NCBI GenBank assembly: GCA_031002005.1
Contig: CM061919.1
Span: 219,478,739 to 219,542,738 of the forward strand
Length of the DNA stretch: 64,000 nucleotides
Direction: 5' to 3'
Source: Vandiemenella viatica
Lineage: Eukaryota; Arthropoda; Insecta; Orthoptera; Morabidae
Shown here: piece after piece, positions 32,623-45,379 of the stretch
How the letters are laid out: every line of letters starts with the position of its first letter
Position numbering within the stretch: the first letter of the stretch is position 1
Notes under the pieces: model-generated
Database searches by the model: none
What the model was told of the DNA's origin: nothing
What the model saw: the letters and a program-made list of their open reading frames with translations, nothing else
Made by a program: the position numbers and the translations under genes

Positions 32623-35330
32623 TGTTGGAGGCCTGTGATTGAGAATAAGATAGCAGAATGCCAGCAGGACAGCTCCTTTTCATGTTTGAATTGAAAACCT
32701 AAAAACCAACAATACTCTTCTTCTGTAGTTACCCTTTTATTAATGACAAAGACACTAAACCCCAAGAAATAAAATCTATATGGCCTGAAGATGATTATGT
32801 TTTGGTGTTTTTACTTTTATTCCATGTTTCATTATTTAGTTCTTTTTAATTCAGTTTTTTGTTTTGGTTATTTTCTCTTCTCAGAAGTAACTTACGAAGG
32901 AATTTGGTTGTACTTAATATATGTAAATAAGTTTCATAACGAGTGCATTACTACTGATTAATGGCAATTAATTAAATATTGAGCAGTTTAACAACAAATT
33001 TTCAATCTGAATAGATTCTTGAATGACTATCAAAGTAAAAAGAAGAAAATGTTAAGATAAAATTGTTACAAACTGTTTAAGAATGAGAGTTTGAATGCAT
33101 TGTAGTTTTTACAGATTTGCAACAGGTCATGTAATATAGACACAATATTTGAAAAGACCAGTGTACATTTATATTTGTATATTTCTGGTCTTTTTGAACA
33201 GCTTATAAATCTGGCAAAGAAAATTCCGTGATTTTGTAATATCGTACAGCTGTACACCACAGAACCCCCTTACACATCAGAAGTCTGATTTCTGTTTAAT
33301 GTAAGACCAACTTGCCAACAATCTATTGACGACTCATTAGAAATTTTAATCTATTAAAATCTAATAAGCTTGTACCAGTCCTTGTACATGTATCATGAAG
33401 GAAATGAGAAAATATCCTGTGTGGTTTAAATTTTGCTGTAGAATTTAAACGGACAAATTGTATTCCAAAAATACATACACGTCAGTCTTGGTCAAACTGC
33501 ATTTTCCCACTCGAATACAGAGCTGCATGCTTATGATAACATTTTCATTATAATTCACAGAAATACTGTCAACTTTGGGACACCATGTTTTTCAGATGTT
33601 TTAAATCTCTTGCAGCTGCCAGTTGCGAAGTATAATATTTTTGTTATGGTCTTTCAAAGTGTTTATAGCAGCAGTTTTTCAGAACTTTGTTCACAAACTT
33701 CTATGAAAGGTAGCCATTTTTAATTTTAAGACTATTTTCAAAGTGCTCTGTTGTTCTGCAAACTTTCATATAGCAAAGAAAAACTAGAAGCAGATGTGAA
33801 AAAAATAGGTAGTTTCAACAAGAAATACAGTCCTTAGTTATTGTTTTAGACAATAATAAAAAATAAACAATAATATCTATAAATTTTGTTTATGGTTTGT
33901 AATGTCAAGACTTCCACGGGGCATCTTTGGGACAATATTAAAGCAATTGAACTGATAGTTTACTCATAACTTATTAGGCATATTAGATTTTTTCTAAATG
34001 ATGTTTCACAATCAAGGTGAAAATTACAGTTTTCAGTGCCAAGCAAAGTTAATTGAGGTATGTTAATGGTATTGTTCCCTTATAGCTGCTCCAAATTTTT
34101 GATTTGATGAAATTGAAAGATCAATGAAGAATTAGATTGGAAATAGCTCTAAATTTGATTTGAACTGAATAATTATATCTGATAGGGCTCTGAGGTAGTG
34201 GCATTGGATAGCCATTTTTTCTAACAATTATGGAAAGAATAAATATCTTAATGATAAAAATTATTTAAATTTGAGAATGTGAAATACATACATTGTAGAA
34301 CAAGTTAAATTCACACATTTGAAATATTCATTGATAAATTCTTAATGGAGCACATTATCCAAAGGATCTCTGAAGTCGTCCAAGTTTGTCAAAGGCATAG
34401 GCAGAAGAGCGGGTCAAAACATTTCTGCTGAAGCCTTTGCAGTTCAGGGGCAGAAAGACACACAATAGCTGAAAATGTGTGTAATGTGAGGCAAAATAAA
34501 ATGCTGTTACTCTTACTTTGGTACCAACCACTTTTCCTATTGATTTTCAAAATGACTTGTCCCAAAGTTTCACTACTTCATGGGGCACCTTCGGTACATA
34601 AATGGAGGGCAATGGCTGGGTGAAAAATAGTTTTAATTTGGTTTGTAGTACCATTATTCGAAAAAGTAAGGATAGATCTAACCAAATAATTCACTTTATT
34701 TCCTTAAATTGGAATTCTCAAAAAAGTCCAAAAAGTGTTCCATAGTATGGTAAATATGGTATATATAAAATAGCACTTGAATAAATAATTTTATTCAGTA
34801 GTTGTAAAATAAAAAAATAGTAATAACATGATCAAAGATGAACCTGTAAACTGCAAGTTGATAAGAATTTTAATTGGTAATCTTGGGAAATAAGACTGTA
34901 CATTTGTGTATAAAAAATACACTAATTTAGTTACTTTCACCAAATATTACTTTAAATATATAAACTCTCCACAATATTGTTTCCAATAAAAGTAGAAATG
35001 GAATGGGTAATTTTGCACTCTAAAAGCGTAAATGTAATTACTCACCTTAAACTAAAACCAATTTTAAAATCATAAACAAATTAAAATAAGCCGTAAACTA
35101 CGAGATCAACAGATCTAGTAATGTATTGTTTGAATGTTATTAAAACTGAAAGAAGCAATATTAATAATGCACATGTAAAATGTTATGTTAGCAACTGCTT
35201 CTAGTAACTACTTCTTGCTGAAGAGTCAAGGAAGACAACTATTATTCTTCAGTTTGTTTGGTGAGAGCTGGAGCTTTTCCAATTTAGTAGTAATGTACAG
35301 ACTAGGGAAGAGAGTTATGAAGTTTTATCA
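32623..35330. other. AT-rich intron sequence, nothing recognised
   Basis: About 2.7 kb without element termini, protein motifs or long inverted repeats that I could see. Probably old, unrecognisable repeat plus unique intron sequence of the PGM2 gene. Confidence 0.4.
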
Positions 35331-35530
35331 AAGCGCTTGCTGTAGGTAATATAGCCATAGATGTGTTCAAGTTAGTTGGAGATAACAATGTACCATACCT
35401 AAAAGTATTTAGGTTGAATCTGGATATTTTTGTAACAAACAACTGAAAATGTGCTGCAGTAGTGCCAGCTCATAAGGAAAGAGATACAAATATGACTGAG
35501 GATTTTAGACCCGTTATGTTGTTGGGTGGG

Positions 35531-35909
35531 CCGGGGCGTAGTTACTATGGGGCTAGGCGGTGCAGTGCACTGGGGCCCCTATGCTCAGGGGGCCAAGCGC
35601 GGTTGAGAGGGTCCACGAGGCTTCATGGGCAAACTGGCGACCTTTTATTATTAGTATTATTATTATTTAGCTTTACAGTCGTCTAAGGGGGCCCCTGAGA
35701 CACAGGAAGCCCCTCACTAAGGGCCCTCACTGCTCAGGGGGGCCCCAACCACTGCTCAGGGGCCCCAAAGCACAACTTAAGGGCCCCCATCCTCAGCTCA
35801 GGGGGGCCCTACCAGCAACACAAAACTAAAAAAAAAGGTTGTCCATCTGGCCTGAGGGCCCAAATAAATTTTTTGCACCGGGGCCCTTGTTGTCCTAGCT
35901 ACGCCACTG
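35531..35909. mobile_element. Small non-autonomous hAT element A, 379 bp
   Basis: Target duplication TGGGTGGG at 35523-35530 and 35910-35917 (8 bp, hAT size). The ends are CCGGGGCGTAGTTACTATGG and CCTAGCTACGCCACTG, imperfect inverted repeats of the CAGTGGCGTAGCTA type. The interior is rich in GGGGCCC tracts and has no coding capacity. It sits inside the LINE relic. Confidence 0.92.
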
Positions 35910-36861
35910 TGGGTGGGTAGGCTGGTGGGGAGTTTTAGAGCCAGCTTAATTACAAAAATTGGTGAGGGAAAGAAATGGTTTTTAAGTCTGCAATGTGGAT
36001 TTAGAAGAACATATTTATATGAATCTCAGTTAACAGTAAAAGATATTTCAGACGAATTGGACTGGGAGGTGTGGTACTGAATCTTTCAAGGCATAGTCAT
36101 TGAACAGTTGTAAATAAGTTTAAGATCATTTGGTTAAACCAAGATGTGGGTAGATAATTCAAAAGTGGTAGGAAATAAAGTGTCAGTATAAGAAATGTGA
36201 TATAAGAGAAGATGGAAGTGCAAACAGGAATGCCACAGGATAGTGTATTGGGACCATTACTGTTCATTATTCTTATGAATGATTTTGTTGCTATGTTAGG
36301 TAAGACTGTTTGCAGATGACCTAATTCTATATAATAGGATTACAACGAGAGAGGAGTTTGAACAAAGGTAAAGGGATCTAGACAGGATATCTTGTTGAAT
36401 GTTTAAGCATGGAATGAAAATAAATGTCCAGGAAAGCCTACTTATTAGATAAGCATATAGGAAAATAAAGGTTTTATATTTTTTAGTAGAAGCGAAATTG
36501 CTTGTTGAAACAATAAAATTTAAATATCAGAGAATAACAAATGACAGTAAGCTAAACTGGGGCACATTAGGGAAGTTGTAGAGAACAGTTTCTAAGTTTT
36601 GCATCTGTTGGAGAGGATAGTGAGGAAATGTAAAGTGGCCTGTATATGAGCAACATTTTTATGGCAATGTGTTGCCAGCAAGTATTACGACTGGGCGGCT
36701 GCAATATTGTGGCAATATGGTTATGTGGCCGGGCAATAATGCCGAATTTCCTGGCAATATGTCCGCCTTGTTGCCGGCATTGCTCTATGTTGCCAAGTGT
36801 GGCGGGCATGTTGACGGTGAGGTCACTCGCTGGATGAACATTCTTGGAAACTTCCCGTGTT

Positions 36862-36990
36862 GCCGGCCACGGTAGCATAGATGCTAGAGCGTGGCCTCAT
36901 GTACCGAAGGTCACTGTTTCGATTCCAGCTTAGGGAACACGTGGTTTTAACTAAACATTGTGTTAATCTTGCGTCTTCCATACCCTACCC
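36862..36990 (+). mobile_element. tRNA-derived SINE head (candidate)
   Basis: The head starts GCCGGCCACGGTAGCATAGA, with GTTTCGATTCCAG as a B-box-like element about 50 bp later, then a non-tRNA body (GGGAACACGTGGTTTTAAC). This is the layout of insect tRNA-derived SINEs. Tail and target duplication are not clear. Confidence 0.45.
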
Positions 36991-37609
36991 TAAATTAATG
37001 TGAGAAATATGTATACTAGAGCAGAAAACATACGTATATACAACATTACAGCTAGTTGTATGGCTGGAACAACCGAATGTCATTCTTTTAAATAAGAAAC
37101 TAAGTGTGTTTGAATACAATGCGTTTTAACCTTCTTTCATTCAGCAAGTAGTCATATTGCACAGTTTATTTTCCTATTTTTTAATAAAATCATTTAAATA
37201 GTTCATAGCATAGAAATGAATAACTGGTCAATCGGAAAGACTAAATTTCATTAATGAAATACATGTACAGCCAAGGAAGTGTACAACAGGGTGTAGCTTG
37301 TAATTACAAACACCGATTAAAAAATAAAGACGGTTGGAGCTACTTATACCTTTATGTATTCCTTTAGTCCTTTCATCATTGCTTTGCACACCTCTGTTAC
37401 AATATGAGAGACTGACCCTGATACTCTAAACAAATATGTCAAGTTTTTGTTCAGGTCACATAAATCGTAGAGTGATAGCCATATTTTTTTTTACTTTTTC
37501 AATCATACAAATCAAATCTTTAAAATCAGCTTTCAAGTTCTTGTAAAGTTTTCAATCAAGTAATTATCCAGTTCTATTTCTCTGTTGGCTATCTTATTGG
37601 CTCAGGTAG

Positions 37610-38060
37610 CTGTGGCACCAAAATGGTGTCTGGCACTGAGATGGGGTTAACTGGTTCCAGTCCTGGTGATCAAAGAAATTTTCATCATCGGGACTTGGCC
37701 GGTAGGGTAGGAGAGGTGGTGGTGCACAGTTCCTAATCAGCAGATTGTGCGTCAAAGTATTGGGTTATATCTCCAAACCTCTCCACAGTGCGTACAGAGC
37801 GAGGTTTCACGACACTGTTTATGGTAATTCGGGAGAGTAGGCCTGACTGGGCCAGCATGGGGTTTCAGGCTCTCCATTCATCATGTCTCATTTCATACAT
37901 CACAAACAACACTGTACATTGAACATACACACTACCACAGTCATCCACACTTACAACAGGGGACAGTAATGGGAAATCACCCAAGATCATCTTCCCAAGG
38001 GTGTGCCCCTCCATGGGAGTAGCCTACACCCAAAAACGGGCTTGGAATCAGAAGATTTCT
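37610..38060. repeat. GC-richer repeat inside the 1.7-kb insertion
   Basis: This stretch (TTGGCTCAGGTAGCTGTGGC through CCCTCCATGGGAGTAGCC) is visibly less AT-rich than its surroundings and contains a possible B box, TTCCAGTCCTGGTG. I did not recognise the family, and it has no protein-coding motif. Confidence 0.35.
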
Positions 38061-38770
38061 ATTTCAACAGGAATAATCGTATCACTTTTAGTTAAGTAAG
38101 GACACTCCCACCCTTTCCTTTTTTAAGTTTCCAGGATATCATATGCAGCAGCCACTACAACTCCCTCCTCTGCCATGATGCTGATTACTGATCACACAGT
38201 GCGTTTAAACAGAAAATGTTGAGCAATAATACAGTGCATAAAATGCCCAGCAATAGTTGAGCAACACATTGCTGGGCCATATATTGAGCATCTATTGCCG
38301 GATATGTTGCTGGGCAACTTTTAAGCAATAGATGCCAGTATCTTGCCAGAAAAAGATGCTTATTTACAATGGTATTGGAGGAAATACAAAAGAGGGCAGC
38401 TAGATTTGCCTGTAAAAATTATATTGTGATGTCCTGAGTTACTGATATGTTATAAGAGCTGGCCTAGGTGTCATTGAAGGATAGGAGTGATGTGAAGAGA
38501 ATTTGGACCTTTACAAGGGATATAATGGCAATAAGGCCTTCTTAAATATAAAGCAAAGATGTAGAAGTCTCATGTAGAAAGAAATGGAGAACAATAATAC
38601 TAAATTAATACTTTATTTCATGCATAAGGGATTGCTTTTAAGTAAAGGTGGAGGAATTGGGAAATGGAACAAGCTACCTAGGAATGGGATGAACAGTATA
38701 CTTCAAACTGTAAAGTATTTTTAGGTAAAAAGGTATATGAATAATAAGTAAGCATGTAGGTAAATTGCCA

Positions 38771-39690
38771 CCAATACATGTGCTTGATAACAATAAATAA
38801 ACAAAAATCTCTTGGCAGTACTTACATGTTGGACTATTGTCACTAAAATTTGTGTGTGCCTGAATCTCTCAGTAGTTAGAACAAATTGGAAACAAATCTT
38901 TCAGTCTTCCAAACAATGAGGTCAATTGAGGTTTCCTTTGATGCTCTAAATACTAATAGAGTTATTACTAAACATTTGTATCTAAGAGTGCAAGCTAGAA
39001 TTTAATAAGACAGTCATGTTGTCCATAGCCTCTGCCTTCTAGGATCTGGTCATAAGTGTAGTGTTGAAAATTGGGCTTAATGATAACTATTTCAACTTGG
39101 AGGGTGGGCTCTGTCTTATTAAAGCCTGAAAGCCAGTTCTAGCCAATCTGGCACAAATGCAGCAAATGACGTAACAAATCTTAGTGACAACACCAGAATA
39201 GGCGTGCCAGCACCGCACTGGACTTTGTATTCCCATAGGCTAGGAAGGTGAGCAGGTTGGGTGCAGGCATGGTAAGGGACCACATAAGTGGGAGTATGAC
39301 ATGAGGTAGATGTGTCAAGTCAGTATCAACAGGCTTACAACTACTAGAAGTTGAGCAGCACCTAATGAAGACACCGGAGAAAGCTGAGCTGGTGAAAATT
39401 TTTTTTTTTTTTTACACACCACCATACATATGGCTGGATATCCTTGAAAATTACTTTGCAACAGTACGTTTGGAAATTCACCACTTACACATCTGTTTCT
39501 TTTATTTGTTGTCTAGTTTTAATAATACAATTTTACTGGTAAATAGTGAAATTGTGGGAATTAATAGAACATACAGAATTTCGTTAACTCTGTGCTTAAT
39601 ATGATTTCTTCGCAAAAGTATCCGATCTTCCTTCAAATTGTATCGCCATGTGTCGAGTATGAGTGTCACCAGTAAAGCTTCATGAACTCC
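38771..39690. other. Intron sequence, nothing recognised
   Basis: No exon, element end or inverted repeat was identified. A 14-base T run lies at 39399-39412. Confidence 0.4.
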
Positions 39691-39770
39691 CTGGCTGCCA
39701 GGTTAGTTCACGTGCAGCGCACGTTTGTTTAGAAAGTGTTTTGTATATTCGTCGCATTTTGCTATCGTAA

Positions 39771-40800
39771 AAAATGACTGAAAGATCGGAGCAATGAATT
39801 TGCATTAAATTTTGGTTTAAACTGGAAAAGAGTTTTGGGGAGACAATTGAAATGGTGAAGACGGCATTTGGGGACAAATGTGTGAGAAAAAACACAAATA
39901 AAAGAATGGTGTAAGCAGTTCAGAGATGGCCACACATCTGTTGATAGTAACCAACATGCTGAGTGGCATTTGACAACAAAAACACCAGTAATATCAAACG
40001 TGTCACTTTCACTTGATGAAGATTGTCAATTGACTGTGCAGGAACTAAATGTGATCTTGGAATACCAAAAACTGATGTTTGGAAGATTTTAACTGAAAAT
40101 TTGCAAATGATTTGTGTGTGTGTGTAATTCTTTCTGAAATTGCTAATGGTTGAGCAGAAAAATCTTAACCTAGAAATCACTCGGGACAATTTGTAAATGG
40201 TCAGTTATGATGAAAAAAGATTAGAACTGGCGATGAATCAAGGGTTTATGGTTATGATCCTAAAATAAAAAGATAGTCTTCACAGTGGAAGCTGTCATTG
40301 CAGCAACAATCGAAAAAAGTGCGCCATTGCCGATTTTTTATTATTATGAGGGTGTTGTGTACCACAAATATGCTCGTAAAGGTCAGATGATCAACAAAGA
40401 CTATTATCTTGAAGTTATGAAAAGATTGCAGTGCACAGTTAGAATAAAACGGCAGCTTTGGTCAAGGGGGGGGGGGGTAATTGGCTTCTTCATCATGATA
40501 ATGCGCCATCACATGCATCAAACCTTGTGCAGCAATATTTGACAAAGTTCAAAGTAGCTTCCTGTGACATTTGGCTGTTCCCGAGATTGAAAATGCTACT
40601 CAAAGGACACCGTTTCAACAACAACAAACACTCTAAACTAATACGATGAACGCTCTAAAGGTGATACCAAATAACTTGTTCCAAGACTGCCTCCAAAAGT
40701 GAAAAGCCGATTGGGAGTGTATTCTACAATTAAATGGGGACTGCTTCGAAGGATCACCAGCCTGATGACATAGAATAACGCCAGCGGGGAAATATGAAGG
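39771..40800 (+). pseudogene. Dead mariner transposase, second lineage
   Basis: The + strand starts MTERSEQ and follows with KSFGETIEMVKTAFGDKCVR (helix-turn-helix region), then CVRKNTNKRMV and, in another frame, decayed linker sequence. Catalytic pieces are TGDESRVYGYDPKIK (first Asp present, Trp changed to Arg), VVYHKYARKGQMINKDYYLE, WLLHHDNAPSHASNL (second Asp) and CDIWLFPRLKMLLKGHRF (third Asp). The spacing between the second and third Asp is 22 residues instead of 34, because the PPYSPD segment is missing. A G run at 40468-40477 shifts the frame. The lineage differs from the mariner at 5132. No intact terminal repeats were located. Confidence 0.85.
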
Positions 40801-41199
40801 AAATATTAGCACCTTAGTACATCATGTTATTTGTTCAATCATGTTTTTATATAAATAATAGGTAATTGAATTTCAATGGTTCCACTCAAATGATCTAATC
40901 ACATATGTCGCATGTAATAAGTTATACGGCAGAAGATTGGCACAAAAAATAAATGCCCGACACATTTTCAAATTACATGGTGAACTTCACTCCATAATTT
41001 TCCAATGCCCCATCATGCTCTGTTGTTAAAAATCTAATATGAGCATCATCCAATAAGTATGCGACATGACACTGACGTATATGAACTAAAAGAAAAATTG
41101 TAGCCTATTTTTCAATATAGTCCACTGTGAGCTCCTCCATTGATGTGCCTGTGCTTGGTTCCGCATGGAAGTAAAAATGAAGGGGGTGACTGTATATAT
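40801..41199. other. Short gap with no recognised feature
   Basis: Sequence between the mariner relic and the LINE 3' end. It may include the 3' flank of the mariner, but I found no terminal inverted repeat. Confidence 0.35.
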
Positions 41200-41660
41200 G
41201 ACATCGTAATTTATTTATTTTATTTATTTATCAATCTTGTTCCATGGATCCCTGCTGAGGAAATACCTCTGGGATGTGAAACATGTCATTGTTGATACAT
41301 ATACACATAATATGAGTCATATCATAGTAAATATATATATATACATATTTTACAAATACAAGAAATAATAAACATACATTTTTGCAACTGAGTTTTGCAA
41401 ACGTCATAATGAGTACAATTAATTATTTTCTTCAAATTCTTGAATGGAGTAGAAGGAGTTGCCAATAAGATAATCTCTAAGTTTTTGTTTGAATACATCT
41501 TTATTATCTGAAAGCTGTTTTATACGATTAGGTAGTTTATTAAACAGATGTATCCCAGAATAATTAACTCCTCTTTGTACTAATGACAGAGATGTTTGTG
41601 TTTTATGCAAGTTATTTCTGTTTCTTGTATTGAAACTGTGTACCTGTGAATTAGGTGTAA
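41200..41660 (-). pseudogene. 5'-truncated LINE 3' end
   Basis: The - strand reads VHSFNTRNRNNLHKTQTSLS, then GVNYSGIHLFNKLPNRIKQL, then KQKLRDYLIGNSFYSIQEF and a stop. This is the usual end of a LINE ORF2 ('TRN..NLH...Y.G..IFN.LP..IK.L.....FK..L..YL....FYS..E'). A ~210-bp 3' UTR follows, containing GGATCCATGGAACAAGATTG and ending in a (AAAT)n-like tail (41212-41240 on the + strand). 5' truncation is normal for LINE insertions. The reading frame of this short stretch is intact. Confidence 0.85.
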
Positions 41661-42073
41661 ACAGGTTAAAATTTTCTATGACAAATCTAACTTAAAAGTG
41701 GGTTTCAAACTTTTTAAGCTTTGCTTCCTGGTGAGGACTTTGACTTATTGAGGAAATTAGTGTTAGGGAAGGAGTAGGGGCAAAAAGCTGAAAGGGATTT
41801 GTCCATGTTCTTTCGAAGGAACAATCCTTTTATTCATGTGGAGTTATTTCTGGAAACTATGACTAACAAAAATTAATATGTCTGGAGTTGGGATCAAACC
41901 TGTGTCCTCCCGAATGCCCGGCCTGAAGATTAAGGCTAGGAAATAAGTGAAAGTCTGAAAATGTCACATCAAGCAAATAGGATGTTGTGGTATCATCTGA
42001 AAATCCCACTCATGAATTGAAATCATGATAATGAAAGACGTGTGACTGGAAGAATAGTCTTATTGAAATAGCA

Positions 42074-42112
<39 letters not shown>

Positions 42113-42765
42113 AAACTTCCCTCTTTTCTTTGATAACTACTCGCTGTTTCTTCATAAGGTCGGTAAAATTTGCTGCCTTACATTTTCACTCTTTTAGACA
42201 TCATCACCTTCTCTGCAGAAAGAACAACTGTTACCTTTTTTGAATGAGCATAACTGGCGAATGTCCACTATATGAACTGTGATATTGGGCGAAGGTCCTA
42301 TCTGTTGTCACAAAGTTAGGGAAGTAGAGGAGCTGTAATGGGAGGAACCCCAGCCTGGTCCTGCAGATGTCATCTCTCTTATGTTTTCCTGGAAGACTAG
42401 CAGAATGGTTGTTTAAAAAGGGGTCATTACTGAATTCCTTCCAGTTCATTGTCCCATCTTGAATGACATTGATAGAGCATATAAATTCCCAAACAAAAAC
42501 AAAAAAGTGTAGTCACACATTTTTCAACAAAATCTACTGTATTGGCTTCAATTAGGGTCAGATTTTTCGCAGGCACCTTTTGATCTGTTGTCAAATGTTT
42601 CAGCGTTCAAAGGGTTGCTGTCAGAATTTGAACAGCTGTTATTCTTGTAGTGCCTGAAATCTTCCCACTCTACTTAACTGTTAAAATTTCATCACCTGCC
42701 CCACGTTTTCTTATGTGTTTGTCGCCTTTGGCCTTCTTACTAAGAAAACATCATAAATAATTTTA

Positions 42766-42802
<37 letters not shown>

Positions 42803-43181
42803 GTGTGTGTGTGTGTAAAGCAGCCAGCTTTCTGTGTATCAAATTGGTATAAAGGTCAGTACAATCGATACTACGAGATAAATAAGAGAATCTGCCTCAC
42901 TAACAAATCCGAACATAATGATCTTCTAAGATGTTCCCTTAAACTATACATTTTGACTTTATCAGTTGTTAGTATATGGCAGACATTCACTGTGTTGTGC
43001 TGTTATGTATCCAACATTAGTTTATTATTGTTCCAAAATTTCTCTCATTCGAAGTTAACATTTGTGTTTCCTCACTCTCAACATCACATTTACCTGTTGG
43101 GGAGATGATCATTCCTTTTCTATATGTGTTTCTTGAATTTGTTATAGTTAGTGTCACTGTAGTCGGTAGTACTTTTCTTGG
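41661..43181. other. Intron sequence with homopolymer and dinucleotide runs
   Basis: A ~35-base T run lies at 42077-42110, and a (TC)n then (TG)n microsatellite at 42766-42818. No coding exon recognised. The stretch 42240-42470 is a little GC-richer and may be an unrecognised repeat. Confidence 0.5.
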
Positions 43182-43189
43182 TGATTATG

Positions 43190-43420
43190 CAGGGGCGTAG
43201 CTATCGGAGGGCTAGGTGGTGCCGTGCACCAGGGTCCCCAAGCTCAAGAGGCCCCCAAGTGCAGCTCATGTGGCCCACGCTCACCTCAGGGGGGCTCCAT
43301 GGAACTCCTGCCAGCCAACCTCACAAGACTTGGTAGAGCTTAAAAAAAAAAAAGTCACCCTTCTGGCCTGAGGGCTCTTTTTTTTGCACTGAGGCCCTTG
43401 TTAACCTAGCTACACCACTG
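43190..43420. mobile_element. Small non-autonomous hAT element B, 231 bp
   Basis: Target duplication TGATTATG at 43182-43189 and 43421-43428. Ends CAGGGGCGTAGCTATCGG and CCTAGCTACACCACTG. The same family as element A at 35531, sharing GGGCTAGG, TGCACCAGGG-type GC tracts and the A-run before 'GGCCTGAGGGC'. It is shorter because the central GGCCC-rich region is reduced. Confidence 0.93.
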
Positions 43421-43428
43421 TGATTATG

Positions 43429-45270
43429 CAGTTTGATGCCTCTATATTTTTGGTACATTGCTTGAGAAAATGCTGTGACTAACTTTCCACATATAACTCT
43501 CGTTCCAGTTTTAATTCTGTGTGTTCTACATGTCTCTTTTTATTTCATTGATAATGTACAGGGTGGAGATGTAAATTTCATCTAATCTCTCTGTTGCTGC
43601 ATTTTTTGTTAAGTGATCAAGTACTTCAGTGCCTGCAATCCTTATGTGCCCTTTCTGGCAATTAATGTTTTACTGTTTAGTTTTTGAACACGGACAATAT
43701 GCAACACTTAATATTGGTTTAGTTGAGGGCAGCAGTCTCATTGCGCTGTTGATAAGATGTCAGTTGCTATTGTGCTGACTTTCGGTGGGACAGCTCTTTT
43801 GATGTTAGCTGATCAGACAATATCACATACCAGATCCTGAGTTCTCTGAATGGTTTGCCTAGATGAACCTCAAATCCTGATAGCACTTCTCCCATTTAAT
43901 TTCAGATTGCCATTAGTTTTACTCCCCAATGTTACCATCATAGCCTCATGAATGTCATTTGGTGACATCCTTCTCTCAAACAAATGTTTAATCAAATTTC
44001 TTTCTTCTCAATTTCAGATTAAACATACACCTCATCCATTTTCAGCATTTGAAATATAATAAAGGTGTATTCCAGGATGATATAATTTTGGACAATATAC
44101 TACATAGGACTAAATAATTAAATATAGTTTTTGTTATGCAGTACAATTTCATTTCTTTGGTTAGGCCACAAACTTGTGAGACAACAATTTGTATTGAAGA
44201 CTGGAAACCAGTGGAATACATAGACGTATGTATGCTTCTGTGTTCAATATTGTGAACTATTGTTTTTAAAGTGTGGTACTAAGGATTCAAGCAATTCATG
44301 TTTCCCTTATGGATTTAAATATTAAAATAGCTCCTTCCCTAAATTGTATGAGGTGTTCTGACACAGAAAGAAAATGGTGTTCATACCATGATGTAACGAG
44401 CATATTTTTTTTTTTTTTTTAAATATCAAGGTGTTTGCTTACTATAATTAAAATGATAATTGTAGCTTCACACGTCACAATGGAAAAGTATTTTATATTT
44501 GGTTGTGGCCACGCATTTGAAATTTAAAGGGGAAAAAAATATTTGTTTGTGGTGTGGTAGGCCAAGGAGTCGGGGAAAGATATTTTGGAAAATCGATGTG
44601 GATATTGATGTTTATTAGTAAGTATTTAATGTAAGCAATTATTTAATTACAGAGGCCAGTGTCATCCAATAATTAGTAATGTAGTTGGAGTACTCCTAAG
44701 TCTGAAAATCATATCTTGTTGTCGCTTCATACCAGTTGTAAGAGAACCAGCATGCGATAATGTGTAATGCATGCTTATAACACCTTTGTTGAGAACAGGG
44801 ACAAACGTTCTGTAAGATGGGACAGCCCGAGAGGCAAGGAGAGAGGGAAAAGGGGGGGGGGGGGTGGAAAGAGCTCATGTCTTTTTGCTGTAGACAGAAA
44901 GGAAGTTGTCAACTGTGGAAGAGATGGTAATCACATGAAATATTCTTTGTCGTTGGTGACACACAGTGTTTACTGTGTTTATCACAGAAAGTGAACAGAC
45001 ATTATACTTGTCTGAACTTGCAAAAGCTAACAGCTTTATCTGACACTGTCAGCAGAAAAACATTCGGCATAACAGTGGAAGCAGAGGCCTGTAAGTTCTG
45101 ATGACCATTGCATGGATACTGGTTCCTTGAAATCTTTGGTGGATCCTTGCAGAGGACACAACCTTATCATTATCGTTGGATAGTCAAATCAAATATACGT
45201 CCATGGCTTGGTGTTGGGGAAATAGAAACTTCATCTTATACCAACTGGTTACTGTTTTAATGTGATAACA
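43429..45270. other. Intron sequence, nothing recognised
   Basis: Contains a T run at 44405-44420 and a G run at about 44853-44864. Open frames around the G run are low-complexity artefacts. No exon motif seen. Confidence 0.4.
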
Positions 45271-45379
45271 GCATGGTATTAAAAGATTTTTTTGTGATTT
45301 AGAATAATTCCTTGAACTAGAATTAGTCTCATTCTAAGTTTGACAGAATGGTACTCTTTAGCAAATATGAATAAGACTG

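Larger units (their letters stand above)
36640..38368. mobile_element. ~1.7-kb insertion with subterminal GGCAATA/TTGCC arrays
   Basis: The LINE match is lost at about 36640 and returns at about 38370. Both ends are dense in the same short words: on the left GGCAATGTGTTGCCAGCAAG, GGCAATATGGTT and GGCAATATGTCC; on the right, as the complement, TTGAGCAACACATTGCTGGG and ATTGCCGGATATGTTGCTGG. These look like subterminal repeats of a DNA transposon. Exact termini and a target duplication could not be fixed. The interior contains a tRNA-like SINE start at 36862 and a GC-richer repeat at 37610-38060, but no transposase. Confidence 0.6.
35331..38770 (+). pseudogene. + strand LINE relic split by two insertions
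   Basis: Before the first insertion (35331-35530): AAVVPAHKERDTNMTEDFRP, the RT start 'VVPI.K.GD....NYRPV'. Between insertions (35910-~36640): EVQTGMPQDSVLGPLLFIIL (normally GVPQGSVLGPLLF), LFADD-like sequence at about 36310, then INVQESLL and IKFKYQRITNDSKLNW. After the second insertion (~38370-38770): EEIQKRAARFACKNYIVMS, matching the 'IE..Q.RAARFV..RY' C-terminal motif, then RSDVKRIWTF. Frames are disrupted. Motif style is of the Jockey/CR1 group. Confidence 0.82.

Noticed and set aside
36603..36612. TGTTGGAG matching the flank of the hAT right end (32623-32630) as a target duplication
   Set aside because: It lies 4 kb away on the wrong side of the element; an 8-base match over this distance is not informative.
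42766..42818. (TC)n(TG)n as a regulatory element
   Set aside because: Ordinary microsatellite without adjacent gene or promoter signal.
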